64,000 nt of DNA. Origin: Earliella scabrosa (taxonomy: Eukaryota > Basidiomycota > Agaricomycetes > Polyporales > Polyporaceae). Of this stretch, positions 10,456-20,911 are shown piece after piece. The DNA lies in NCBI GenBank assembly GCA_022605405.1, contig JABYQQ010000006.1, positions 2,170,001 through 2,234,000 on the forward strand. The letters are read 5' to 3'. The notes under the pieces were generated by a model. That model ran no database searches. It was not told the DNA's origin and saw only the letters and a list, made by a program, of their open reading frames with translations. A program made the position numbers and the translations under genes. Position 1 is the stretch's first letter, and each line of letters starts with the position of its first letter.

Positions 10456-12455
10456 ATGGCGTTTCCAGAGCTCAACACGCGACACCCTAATCTCGACTTA
10501 TCTGCTGTTCTTAGTGATCCTGCGGACGACGACGAGACCCATGTCCGCAATCTGGTTTACCTGCTCACATGTCTCTTGGCAAACACTCAATGCGGGCCCG
10601 CGGAACGCATGCCCAACGATCTCAATCAACGCATCTGGAGTAGCCTGTCGGTCTTGTTGAATCTCGGGATGGGCGAAGACGGTAGGCACCCCACAGTTGC
10701 GGCTGCCGGGCACTTCGACATCACAGGCACCAGGATATCCGTGGTCGCCCAGAACAAGCCACCTCCTGAACCGCAAGAAGAGGGCGCGAAGATGGAGGTT
10801 ACCGAGGTCGAAAGTCGCGGGGTGTATGCGGGATGGAAAGTTCTCGTTGATCCCAACTGGGAACTGTACGTGATGCGAGTCTTTTCTCACAAAAAACGCA
10901 CTCATTTCCAGCCTGCCAGCGTCGTCCCGTTTGCCGAGCATGTAGCCCAGGTGCTCTCGATCATGACCTACCTCCTCAACGCGAAGGGAGACCTCCCATA
11001 CGGCAGCATCGAGCCCCTTCTCATCAACTTCACCGTCTGCCGCACCTACCTGAAGACGTGCATGCGCTTGGAGAACGGCTATAGGGTCTTCCTGGACCAT
11101 CCCCTCCGGATCTTTCATGAGTTCTTCCAGGACCCCTCGCGTGCGGAGGCTATTCGAGATCGTACGTTCATCACACGTAGTCGTGCGATCAAAGCGGTGT
11201 TGGAGAAGGCTGGAATCGCTCCCATCCTCGAGGAACCGCCCGCCGCTGGCGAGAATCCGCCTGCTCCCCCGTCGCGCTACCAGCTGAACCGACACAACGT
11301 GCACTTGTGGACACAAGTTCTTCTGGAGTGCCTCGTCAACCTTGAGAATGTCCACCTCCGCAGGGAGGGTCAAAGGACAGAATACCGACTCCTCGACACC
11401 GATGAAAAGCGAGGCATTGTTCGCATCAATCTCCACATCCTTGATGCGATGCTCGACAAGTACGGGATCATCGACGGTCTTATGACGCCTGCTCTGGAAG
11501 AAGAGTTCGAAGCGAGGTATGACCAGCTTATTCGCAGCCAGAGTAAGGCCCTTCTCCGCTCCCGCCGTGCCATGCATATTCAGATGGTATGCCCCTAGAT
11601 TCACACCGCAACGATCCAGAGTCAGACTACCCCATCGTGGATGCAGAGTCTGAAGATGAAGACACCGCGTCGGAAACAGCAGGTATGCGACACCGCTTTG
11701 TCTTGCACGCCGGTGTGTACTGAATAACGACAGCGGTATTTGTGCGGGAGCCGTACGAGCTACCGAGCGAGCACGTCAGGCGTTATCTCAAGTCTTTGAC
11801 CCTGCCGTATACAGCACCGTGCATGCTGGTCGCAGCGACGAGGAAGGCCCGGCTCATGAAGGTTGGTAGCGACATTTCCATGAGCGTCATTTCGGTGTCA
11901 AGTGCCCCAGCACCCTCGACCGCGACGGACATGCTCGATCGCATCGAAAGGCAGCTGGAAACATCGTTCACTCCTGCAGAGTACGCAGCGGCGCGCGCGC
12001 GGTTCAACGAGTATCGGAAGAACAAGATACGACCGGTCCCGAGCGTCCATGCTGAGGCAGCGCTCATGGGAGTTGCGAATGCAAACGCGCAAGGTGTTCT
12101 GGATAAGGGAGTTCAGACACTAGACGTACGTCTGCTCTCGTGCAAAATGATCGCGACCATCTCAGTCTGACGTGCGCCATAGGGTCTCCATGATGTCTCC
12201 GTTGGTGTGGACAGGAAGTGCTGCTATACCTGTGTGCTGCTGGGCAGGGTGCTCAACGAGTGGCGTCAGGAGCGGTCGATGCGATCGACGTTTCCGACTT
12301 TCATTCTGCCCGGATCGCACGCGGTGGTTTATCCGTGGGTCCCGCCACCGCAAGGCATTCCCCTCGAGGTCCTGCGCAAGATGCGCGACGAGCTGTTGAA
12401 GGTCTTTCACGAAGTCATACGAGAGGGACTCCTGCACCACGAGTGTGTGCCGTAA
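10456..12455 (+). CDS. OTT_1508-like deaminase domain protein
   Basis: A multi-exon gene from ATG 10456 to the TAA at 12453-12455. Exon 1 covers about 360 codons (MAFPELNTRHPNLDLSAVL...). A GTAAGG...CCTAG intron at about 11544-11599 removes the apparent stop and leads to an acidic linker (DPESDYPIVDAESEDEDT). The C-terminal part carries HAEAALMG and, across the next intron, KCCYTCVLLGRVLN. Together these are the H-A-E and C-x-x-C zinc ligands and catalytic glutamate of the cytidine-deaminase fold. The arrangement matches OTT_1508-like deaminases, a fungal and bacterial family predicted to act on nucleic acids or nucleotides. The catalytic residues are present, so activity is plausible; substrate and role are unknown. 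A long antisense open frame over exon 1 is a shadow. Confidence 0.75.
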
Positions 12456-13338
12456 TGAAGATAATCATATCGTGTCCCCGGCGCCTTGACGCAAAACTCA
12501 ATCTCAGGCTCAGTAGGTTATCACACGCGTACCCGCCCGCTGCGAGGCTGTTGCGGAAGCATACACCGTCTCCAGGCCTGACATTCGCGTTTAGTATGCC
12601 ATGATCAGCGCGCCCCTTCAACTCCATTCCATATGCAGGAATGTTGAACCGATGGCAGGTGTGGGTTGAGACTTGGAGCGGGCGACTAAGAACTGTGGTG
12701 GTGCTTGGAGGCCCATTCAAGGAGTAGATACCATTAGAGCAGCGCTATCAAGAAGGATCCGGTGGAGTTGTGAAAACGTTAATGTTTGACCAGTGAATGT
12801 CGGACCGATATCCCGGGCGCTAAATGCATGTTTGCCGCTGCCTCAGCCTGGCTTGGCACAGGTCGCTCCTCCTTCTATCCTCGTCAACTTCGTCCTTACC
12901 TCCTAGGCTTGCTGTCATGCGATGACAAAGTCGCTTTCTGCATCCAATACTGGGCTGCTCGTGGACAATCCACATGGACCATTACAAGTGTCGACATGAG
13001 CCTTGCGCGAGGACAACGGAGCTACGCAGGCGATGCCGGACTCTTCCAGACTGCTAGGCTACCGACAAGCCACTGACATGAACGTTGTTTGTTGGGAGAC
13101 TTTGTTCAGTCGAAGTTGAAAGACTCTCAAGGGCCAGAAAATGTGCGCTGTCTTTGTTCGCCAGCTACCGCAGTCCGAGTCTTTATCGGGTGTTTGCGTT
13201 TTGTGGCCACTACCGATGGGGCGGCACCTGTGAAGAGTCCTGGCAGAACTGCATTACGAGGCACCCACATCCTCCTTATATGCGGATCGACGCCCCAGCG
13301 CGCCAGCTGTTCACACCTATTCAGCACGACACAGACAC
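12456..13338. other. intergenic, nothing recognised
   Basis: An 880-base spacer between the deaminase gene and the first SET gene. It has only short open frames without codon bias, and presumably contains the promoter of the SET gene. Confidence 0.35.
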
Positions 13339-14417
13339 ATGGGCGGTATGTATGATCAGATCTATCGTCTAGTACACGAGCACTCAACTGGTACTTCCAG
13401 CAGACGGCAACATATTCATCATCACGGACGTGCCGTGCAAAGGCAAAGGCATACTAGCGGCGCGCCCTCTGAAGCGAGGCGAACTCATCCTCGCAGAGTC
13501 TCCGCTTTTCACCCAGACCAGCGGCTATTCATCAGCTTCGGTCATCGCGGCGCTGGGGCAGCTGTCCCGAGAAGACCAGCGTGCGTTCTTCTCGCTCTCT
13601 AATGCCTTCCCGGAGCTCCCGCCTCCCCTCGGCGTGTGGATCACGAACTCGTTCCCCTGCTGGAGCCCAGAAGACCCTACGGGCGACACAGCACATACCG
13701 CGGGCGTGTTCCTCACCGCGTCTCGCTTCAACTCTTCCTGCCATCCGAACGTCTACCACTACCTGGACTCGAACCTCCGTCAGATGGTGTTTCGCGCAGC
13801 AACAGACATCGCTCCCGGCGAGGAGCTGTGCATCACTTATGCGGAACTGTTCGCCACACGCGACGAGAGACGGGCAGAGCTCCAGCGGTCCTTCCGCTTC
13901 ACGTGTCACTGTGTCGCCTGCGCACGCACTGGAGAAGACCTGAAACGCAGCGATGACCGGCGTACGAGGGTCGCGGACATCTTCAACGAACTTCCTTACT
14001 ATCGCGATGACCCGGTCATGGGGCTGCGTAAGGTATGTCTGTTGCTGTATGCGATATCCGTCCGTCGACCCTCGTTGACGATCATCTTGCAGGTCAGATT
14101 CGCCCTCCAGCTTCTGAAGCGCGAGGGCCTGATCGAGTGTGCCGCGGAGTCCTTCTACGCTGACGGACTCATGTTCTGTGCTAGTGAGTGGTGCAACTTT
14201 GTGTTTCCGCGGTACGTCGCTCACCTCATCATCTCCAGTGGTCTCGGACGTCGAGAACGCCAAGAAGTGGGCGAAGAAGCTATGGGACACCAACGTTGCG
14301 CTGGCTGGCCCCGACAGCGAGGTCGCAAAGTGTACTCAGCCATACGTCGATCAACCGGAGGCGCATCCGTTGTTTGCCACGGCGCCGAAGACTACCCTCG
14401 CCCCGCCGGACTTCTAG
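13339..14417 (+). CDS. SET-domain protein 1 (SMYD-like)
   Basis: Start ATG 13339; a 7-nt first exon (ATG GGC G) is followed by intron 13346-13400. The main exon shows the SET core in order: GKGILAARPLKRGELILAES at the start, RFNSSCHPNV (NHSCxPN motif), GEELCITY, then a post-SET cysteine cluster FTCHCVACA. Two more introns follow, near 14034 and 14185, the second after FCA. The last exon (VSDVENAKKWAKKLW) ends with a TAG at 14415-14417. SET proteins of this SMYD or SET5-like group methylate lysines on histones or other proteins; no MYND zinc finger is visible. The gene is the tandem partner of SET protein 2, with the same intron positions. Confidence 0.82.
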
Positions 14418-14585
14418 CTCTTGTACGTATCGATCGGACCGAATCACGACGATGTAACTGTATGTATAATAATGCAAGTATCCTGTCTGCCTCCTGTGGG
14501 GAGCGTGGGTAGATGAGAGGTCTACCACGCCATCCACGAAATGCACCATTTATGGCAAGACGGTCTGGGGTGCTGCGGTAGGTAG

Positions 14586-14612
14586 GGCTATTTGTATATA
14601 TATATATATACG
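14586..14612. repeat. TA microsatellite upstream of SET gene 2
   Basis: An uninterrupted alternating TA run of about 16-18 bases lies about 50 bases before the start codon of the second SET gene. It could act as a TATA-like promoter element or simply be a simple-sequence repeat. Confidence 0.6.
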
Positions 14613-14655
14613 ATCTCAACGCCTGCCACGCACGCGCTGCTCTACAACTTTTGAG

Positions 14656-15732
14656 ATGGCCGATGGTACGTCCCGTCAATCAATCATCGCTGGCCCATTC
14701 GCTGATATACGCTCCCAGCAGCACCATTCATCCTGAGAGACATCCCTACCAAGGGCAAGGGCCTCGTTGCCTCTCGTCCAATCGCCAAAGGCGAGCTCGT
14801 CCTAGCTGAAGCACCCCTATTCACGCAACAGCACCCCGTCCCCAATGCGACCATCCTCTCTGCTCTCTCCAGGCTCTCAGATGCCGACCAGCGCCGGTAC
14901 TTATCGCTCGCCAACGCCTGGATAGGCGTACACCCTCCACCACTCGGCATCTTCACGACCAACGCGCTCCCCTGCGGCGACCGCGACCAGAGCCGCGGCC
15001 TCGTCGCCAGCACTGCAGGGACCTTCCTGCTAGGGTCGCGCTTCAACTCATCGTGCGAGCCGAACGTGAACAACTACTGGAACGAGGACCGGGGACAGAT
15101 CACGTTCTGGGCCGTGCGTGACATCGCGGAGGGCGAGGAGCTGTGCATCTGCTATGGGACTGTACTTACCGGCTTGGCGGAGCGCAGGGCGCGGCTGCAG
15201 GCGGGATTCAAGTTCATGTGTGAGTGCGTGGCTTGCGTGCGGGAGGGGCAGGAGCTGAAGGCGAGCGACGAACGTCGTGCAACCATCGCTCGTCTGTACG
15301 ACGAGATCGCGGGGTGCGGGGCCAACCCCGCTGTTGGGGTGCGCAAGGTGAGTTTTCGGATTGGACCGATGAGAGATTGGGCTGAGGACGTCTGCAGGTG
15401 AAGATGGCGCTGAAGCTTCTGGTGACGGAGAACCTCGTCGGAAGCCACGGCGCGTCTTTCTACTATGATGCGTTCCAGTTCTGTATCAGTGAGTGTGCCT
15501 CCCTCCGTGCTGGCTCTCATGGCGTGTCGCTGACTGCATCGCATGCGATTACGCAGGTGTCGCTGATGTGCGCCATGCCAAGGCGTGGGTCACGAAGGCA
15601 TGGGAAGGGTACTGCGTCGAGAGAGGCCCGGACAGTCCTGATGCACGGAAGATGGCGAGGTACAAGGAGAACCCGCGTGCACATCCCGCGTTCGATATGC
15701 TTGCGAGGAAGACGCTTGTTGGGCCCGACTGA
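14656..15732 (+). CDS. SET-domain protein 2 (SMYD-like)
   Basis: The tandem paralog of SET protein 1, 238 bases downstream. ATG 14656 begins a 10-nt first exon (ATG GCC GAT G), then an intron from 14666 (GTACGT...CCCAG). The core reads GKGLVASRPIAKGELVLAEA, RFNSSCEPNV, GEELCICY and the post-SET cysteines FMCECVACV. Introns near 15349 and 15489 match those of SET protein 1. The C-terminal exon (VADVRHAKAWVTKAW) ends with TGA at 15730-15732. All key SET motifs are present in both copies, so both are probably active methyltransferases that arose by tandem duplication. Sequences outside the SET core have diverged clearly. Confidence 0.82.
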
Positions 15733-16334
15733 GGGCAACTGAGGTGGTCTGTTTGTCGTGGCCAAGAGACTGTGAGTTGATACTTTGATATCTTGCGCGC
15801 ATGGTTCGATCTCGGAACTTACTCGCCCTGCAGCGGTCGCGCAAGGCTTGGACCACGCTTGGTACAGTTGCTAATGTGGTCTCGGCAATATGATCATTTC
15901 ATTTCGTTCTTGTCGGTGCGCCGCTCACCTACCTTGGTTTCAACGAGATAAATACCCCCGACTGGTGACACTCATTGGCATCTTTTATATCTGTCCTTCC
16001 TTGCAGTGGCTTCTTGGTGCCCGCGGAGTGGTAGACCGACACAAAGGTTCGGCTACGTAAGCGAGCGGCACAACCAGCGCAGCCGCCTACCCACCGCCGC
16101 TCAGGCGTTGAACCTCCATTGAAGACCGCCTCGTAGAATGCTTTGACAATGGGAGACAATCCAGATCGCGCTCAGTGGCAACTCATGCGATATGATAAAG
16201 ACTTGTCTAGGAGATCGCAGGTCGGGACGGGACGGGACGGTACGTTCCCTTCGAATCTTTCCCTCCTCAGGCCATTCGCCTGCGACACTGTCCTCGAGCT
16301 TTTATCGCCAACCGTGACTGACATTTCAGGCGAA
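15733..16334. other. intergenic, nothing recognised
   Basis: A 600-base spacer before F-box gene C. A short GGGAC run (three units and a partial) lies at about 16223-16240. No gene is supported. Confidence 0.35.
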
Positions 16335-17952
16335 GATGCTCATTCTCGGTCATATCGGCCGTCTCCTGAAGTACGTTTGTCCCTGCCAATTGTCTTGACT
16401 AGGTCGATACTGACATTGATACGCTAGCCTACCCGATCTCTGGCGCAGCCGCGGGAGGAAGAAGAAGGACAAACTCAATGGCAGACGGAAGCAGGAGCAA
16501 GTAACGCTAGTGGTCGAGACTCCACTTCGCGGATCGACTTCGGTCATGTCCAAGATCCCCGTCGAGATCTTTGGGATGGTCTTCACCCTCCTGGAGGAGC
16601 GCCGCGACAAGGAGACTCTCGCGGCTTGCAGTGTTGTATCGCGAAGGTGGCGCGACATTGCAACCCCCTACCTCTTCTCCACCGTCACCGTTTGGGAGAT
16701 GGAGAGCTTCGGCCGATTCATACAATTCATCGACGGCCATCCTCATCTTGCAGCGTGCATCCGCACTCTAACACTGTCGGGCGAAGATTACGCTGCTCAG
16801 CTGGACTGCACCGCATTCTCCGCTGTGCTCCCGAAGCTCGTGAGGCTCCAGCAGCTGTTCCTCCAGGATCTGACGCTCCATATCCCAGAAGGCGGCATCG
16901 TTCATGATGAACGCCCACCGACTCGAACACTCGAGGCCCTCGAGGTGGATCTGGTACACGCAGACCAACGCGTACCGATCATACCGGCCGTCCTCGACAT
17001 GCTCTCGCTGGCCGCAGTCGGGCTTCTCAGGTTTGAGGGCATCACAGATGCCGTTAACCACAATGGAACCAACTTCGACGTTGGAAGCCCCTCGCACCCA
17101 CTGTCCGTCCACCACCTATCCGTCGTTGCTCCGCAGGGACCTGTCATGCCCGCGTACTGGGCCTTATACCGAGAGATGATTCGAAGCGAATCACTATCGG
17201 TTCTCGCGACCTTCTGTGACAGCTGGGCGAGTGCGGAGGCACTGTGTATGTTTCTGAATACTCACGGCGCGAGCATTGTCACGCTCGACATTGATATCCG
17301 CGATTTGATGATCTTGGAAGCATTCGAGCGTGAGTCTAATCGTTCCGCCCCTCTTGAGTCGTGACTCGTTTGCTGACAGGCCCTTAGCTCCCGAGTTACT
17401 ACCTCCAGGACGGTGGCGGCAACTGGCGGAGGGTCTCTTCTCCTGTAGACATCTCTCGTCGCTGCGGCTGTGCGTTCCGTACCACAAGGAACTCCCTCTC
17501 CATGCGCGTCACACGATCTTCTGCGAACTCTTGGCCGTGGACATTCCGCCGACAATAATCGACTTCCAGCTATGGCTGAAGCTTCCGTACAACTGGGAAC
17601 CCACGGACTCGGAAGTTGAACCAGCTGTGGACGACCGTTGGGACATCTCCGCTTTGGACCGCGCGCTGGCGAGTCCCGACCGCTTCCCTGTTCTGAAGAA
17701 GGTGCTGCTCATTATTGAGACGTGCTACGCCGTGGACGCGGAGGATCGATGGGCGTTCCAGCGGCGCGTTGCGGAGCGGGAGTGGTCGCGAGTGGGCCAT
17801 TCTGGACTACTCCACTTCCAATGGTACCATCCGATTCTACTCGACGGTGTGTCGTCTCTTCTAGTCTTGCTGTGCGATTCTATCACGCTTACCACTCTGC
17901 TATGTGCGATGCAGAGTTAGAACTGTTGCTGGACAATGGCGTCACGGATTGA
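16335..17952 (+). CDS. F-box protein C
   Basis: I start at ATG 16335, because a first exon (MLILGHIGRLL) joins in frame through an intron (GTACGT...GCTAG, about 16371-16427) to a lysine/arginine-rich leader (RSRGRKKKDKLNGRRKQEQ) and then the F-box (MSKIPVEIFGMVFTLLEERR, then CSVVSRRWRDIATPYLF). If this exon is not used, the start is ATG 16546. A phase-1 intron at about 17331-17388 follows LEAFE. A second intron (about 17848-17914) leads to the last exon ending ELELLLDNGVTD and TGA 17950-17952. The basic leader looks like a nuclear localisation signal. Predicted SCF substrate receptor; target unknown. It is the nearest relative of gene D, which follows on the same strand. Confidence 0.78.
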
Positions 17953-18333
17953 TCAATATCACCGCAACTGCCTCGTTTAGTAGGCTTAGTATGTGGTCGT
18001 CAGCCCTTTCAACACGGACCTTAGACTTAATTATATGTACATACTGTATGTTGTACCACTCGGCATGTGACCGTGCTTCTGTACCATGATGCTCAGAGTC
18101 AGAATGCGGCGGATCTCCGATCAGATTCTCTGTGATGGAGTTTTCAGGGACGGGCCGCCCGGCCCGAGGCGACGCTGTTTGGCTTTGTTTGTGAGTCCAA
18201 CACAACACGCTCCTGCGCAACCTTCAGCCTCATACTGAGCTTATCCCGATTGACCACGGTGAGTTGTCCTATCGGCCCGCAAACACGCGAGCTCTCACCA
18301 GAGTCATTCGCAGCTGCGAGTGGGACTTCTAGC

Positions 18334-19668
18334 ATGAGGTCGATCTGTGACCTACCACCCGAGCTTATCACGTTGATCTTCACGCTAGCCAGCGACAAAC
18401 CGACACTCTCTGCCTGCACCCTTGTGTCTAGGCTATGGCAAGACCTCGCTACGCCGCTGGTTTTTGCGAGCGTCACTGTGCGTGTAGAAGGACAGTACGA
18501 GCTAGCCGGATTTACGCAATTCATCGCGGAGCATCCACATCACTCAGCCGCTATCAAGACGCTCACGGTGGTACACGATCCAGAGCTGCGCGTAAGCTCG
18601 TATATGTGCTGCAATGCTCTACTCCCCGTCCTAGAGAAGCTCTGCGCCCTAGTACAGCTCTCGTTACAAAAGGGCATCCAATTTTCCACTGGCGCTGCGG
18701 ATTGCGGCTTTAGCGACACCAAGCGCCACAAGATTGGGAAACTCCTCCTCGACTTTCCAGCCGTATACGCCTCCGAGCAGTTAATCGCTCTCAATCACTT
18801 CCTGTCCCATCTTTCGATTGAACATCTCGACACTATTCACCTTCCAATTGGAGATCCGGAGGTGACATTGTTCTCGCGGGTTGTTGACGTCCGCCACCTG
18901 TGGATGCGGCGACCTATCTACTCTCTAGAATGCCACATCCGATTCTTCCGATACGTCCTCCTCTCAGATACCCTACACTCCCTCTCCATGATGTGTCCGG
19001 GCCCCTCTTCGATTCAGCAATCTGCCTCGTTGGTACGCGATGCTGGACGCAACATCCGCTCCCTCTCCATAGGGTTTTCATGGATTCAGATATTTGAGCC
19101 TAACCAACTCGGTGAGTTTCTACCTGCTCCAGTGAAAGCTCATACTCAATATTGGATTGTGTGCATGTATGAGACAGTCGTCGATTGTCTTCCACGGGAA
19201 TGGCTAGGAATGAGGGAGGTGCTTGCTGCTTGCCACCGCATGGAGACGTTAGACGTCTTTCAGGTTCCGCGGAGAGTGACCAGACACACATGGCAATGCC
19301 AAGAGCAGCAGGGTTTCACTCCGTCCTTCAACGACACCATCCCGTTGTTCGAGTCGCTCCTCGTGTCACTCCCGCACACCGTCCGCGAACTGACCATCGG
19401 TGTAAGGTCCTGCTACGGCGTCGTGGAGTTTTGGGACCTGAAGGCGATCGACAGCCTCCTTACACGGGAATCACTGTCATACAGCACATCAGTCACGATG
19501 AACCTGCCGCCCTTGGATATAAAGGAGAGGAGGCTCTTGGAGGAATTGGTGGTGAACGCGCTTCCGAGGTTGAATGCATCTGGACTGCTCCGTATCACGT
19601 TCGATAGCCGCCTTCGCGGACAGTTGACTGTGCGTATCACGTTTTCTGTCACCCGGTCTTACAGCTAA
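18334..19668 (+). CDS. F-box protein D
   Basis: The F-box is at the N-terminus (MRSICDLPPELITLIFTLAS, then CTLVSRLWQDLATPLVF) and is followed by LRR-like sequence. ATG 18334 is the first in frame. A clean intron (about 18259-18312, GTGAGT...CGCAG) sits just upstream, so an additional 5' exon without a clear ATG is likely. The segment at about 19111-19179 begins GTGAGT and ends ACAG directly after EPNQL. It stays open in frame but matches the position and phase of introns in genes C, E and F, so I treat it as an intron. The annotated stop is 19666-19668. A GTGCGT donor just before it may lead to a short alternative last exon. Confidence 0.72.
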   Translation: MRSICDLPPELITLIFTLASDKPTLSACTLVSRLWQDLATPLVFASVTVRVEGQYELAGFTQFIAEHPHHSAAIKTLTVVHDPELRVSSYMCCNALLPVLEKLCALVQLSLQKGIQFSTGAADCGFSDTKRHKIGKLLLDFPAVYASEQLIALNHFLSHLSIEHLDTIHLPIGDPEVTLFSRVVDVRHLWMRRPIYSLECHIRFFRYVLLSDTLHSLSMMCPGPSSIQQSASLVRDAGRNIRSLSIGFSWIQIFEPNQLGEFLPAPVKAHTQYWIVCMYETVVDCLPREWLGMREVLAACHRMETLDVFQVPRRVTRHTWQCQEQQGFTPSFNDTIPLFESLLVSLPHTVRELTIGVRSCYGVVEFWDLKAIDSLLTRESLSYSTSVTMNLPPLDIKERRLLEELVVNALPRLNASGLLRITFDSRLRGQLTVRITFSVTRSYS

Positions 19669-20911
19669 CGTCTCATCTTAGACTTTTTGCAGTAAGTATA
19701 CTAGTGTGTAGTAAGATAAGTATGCGCTAGTTGTGGCACGGCGTCTAGTTCTACCTTGAGAATCACATGCCAATGCGGCGTGACTTTGAGAAACCGTGTC
19801 ATGGTCTCGTCCCCTCAGAATGGTTCAGCCACAGAGCCGGAAGATAAGTACTCGTCATGGTGAGTATCTCGGCGCACTCGAAGGACCGAAGCTGATTGTC
19901 CGCTTAATCTAGACACAGCCAAATTGTGGTGTGATTCCCGGAGGCCGACTCGGAGACTGGCGTCACGGTGCGGACTTGGACTGCGCCCTCAAGTTTTCTC
20001 AACATATACCCGCCATCCCTCAACTTCGGAATAATAGCGATCGACATATCGGCGATGGACACATCGTGAAAGCGAATTCACAGTTCAAGCCGATGGAGGG
20101 CCTCGTTGCAAGGCACAATTGAGTATCATCGAGTATAGTCGGCCTCTCACGGTTGCATATGTGGAGTGACGTTAATCAATTACCAGTGAACGGAGCTTCC
20201 GCATGCTTGTTCGGGTTACCGCGGCCTTCGATGACGAGATACTTATGCCTCTCAGGTATGACCATGACCTCGCCCTACCGTCGGCATTGACTCATGAGTC
20301 ATGCGCTTACCTGCAGAAACGTGCACATCGGCGACCATCTACGCCATTATTCACATGCATTCTCCGAAGGCCGTCTCTCGGGGTCTATCGCGTCCGGCTG
20401 CAGACACATCGTCGATCGATACTCAAATCCTCCCCTCCGATCCGAGGCCGACGGGCCCTCAGCACTGCTTTGTCCCTGGAGTCCTGCAGTACGGCGGCGA
20501 TGCTAACACAGGCTAACACGCACTTGCCTGCATCCCACGTACTACCAGCCGCGGCGGTGAGCTTGTGATTCCCCCTACGGAACGTGTTCCCGAACCTCCG
20601 AAAGCGTCCGAGATTAACCTTCGCTGAATGGCTGAATCCGGCGCCACGCAAGCCTGGAAGCGGAGTCTCTCAAGCGAGCAACTCATTAGGCGTTCGTCCA
20701 GGCATGGCGTCTCAGCGGCTCAAGGCATGCTCTGCATGCAACGACGAGAACAATTTTCCTGGCACGTTGTGCCTCGGCGAGAGAGCGATAAGACATATGG
20801 GTCTCTTCATATAACATGAACGGATAGCATCTCTCGAGTGCCGAGTCCCCTCCACTCCTTACCTGTCTGTCATTTGCGTTCCATTGACCTTGCTGCGCAG
20901 ATTTTGCGACC
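19669..20911. other. intergenic, probable transporter promoter region
   Basis: 1.24 kb without a convincing gene. It holds a perfect 14-bp palindrome (listed separately) about 610 bases before the transporter start. Confidence 0.35.
20288..20301. promoter_or_regulatory. AP-1/Gcn4-like palindrome TGACTCATGAGTCA
   Basis: A perfect 14-bp palindrome made of two overlapping TGACTCA half-elements, the consensus of Gcn4 and AP-1 type bZIP factors. It lies upstream of the MFS transporter gene in the same intergenic region. Function is inferred from the motif alone. Confidence 0.35.

Noticed and set aside
10498..11604. 368-codon minus-strand open frame over the deaminase gene
   Set aside because: It is antisense to a plus-strand exon with better codon bias and a recognisable continuation; GC-rich third positions commonly create such shadows.
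13532..14293. 253-codon minus-strand frame over SET gene 1
   Set aside because: It overlaps the SET core on the opposite strand and has no motif of its own.
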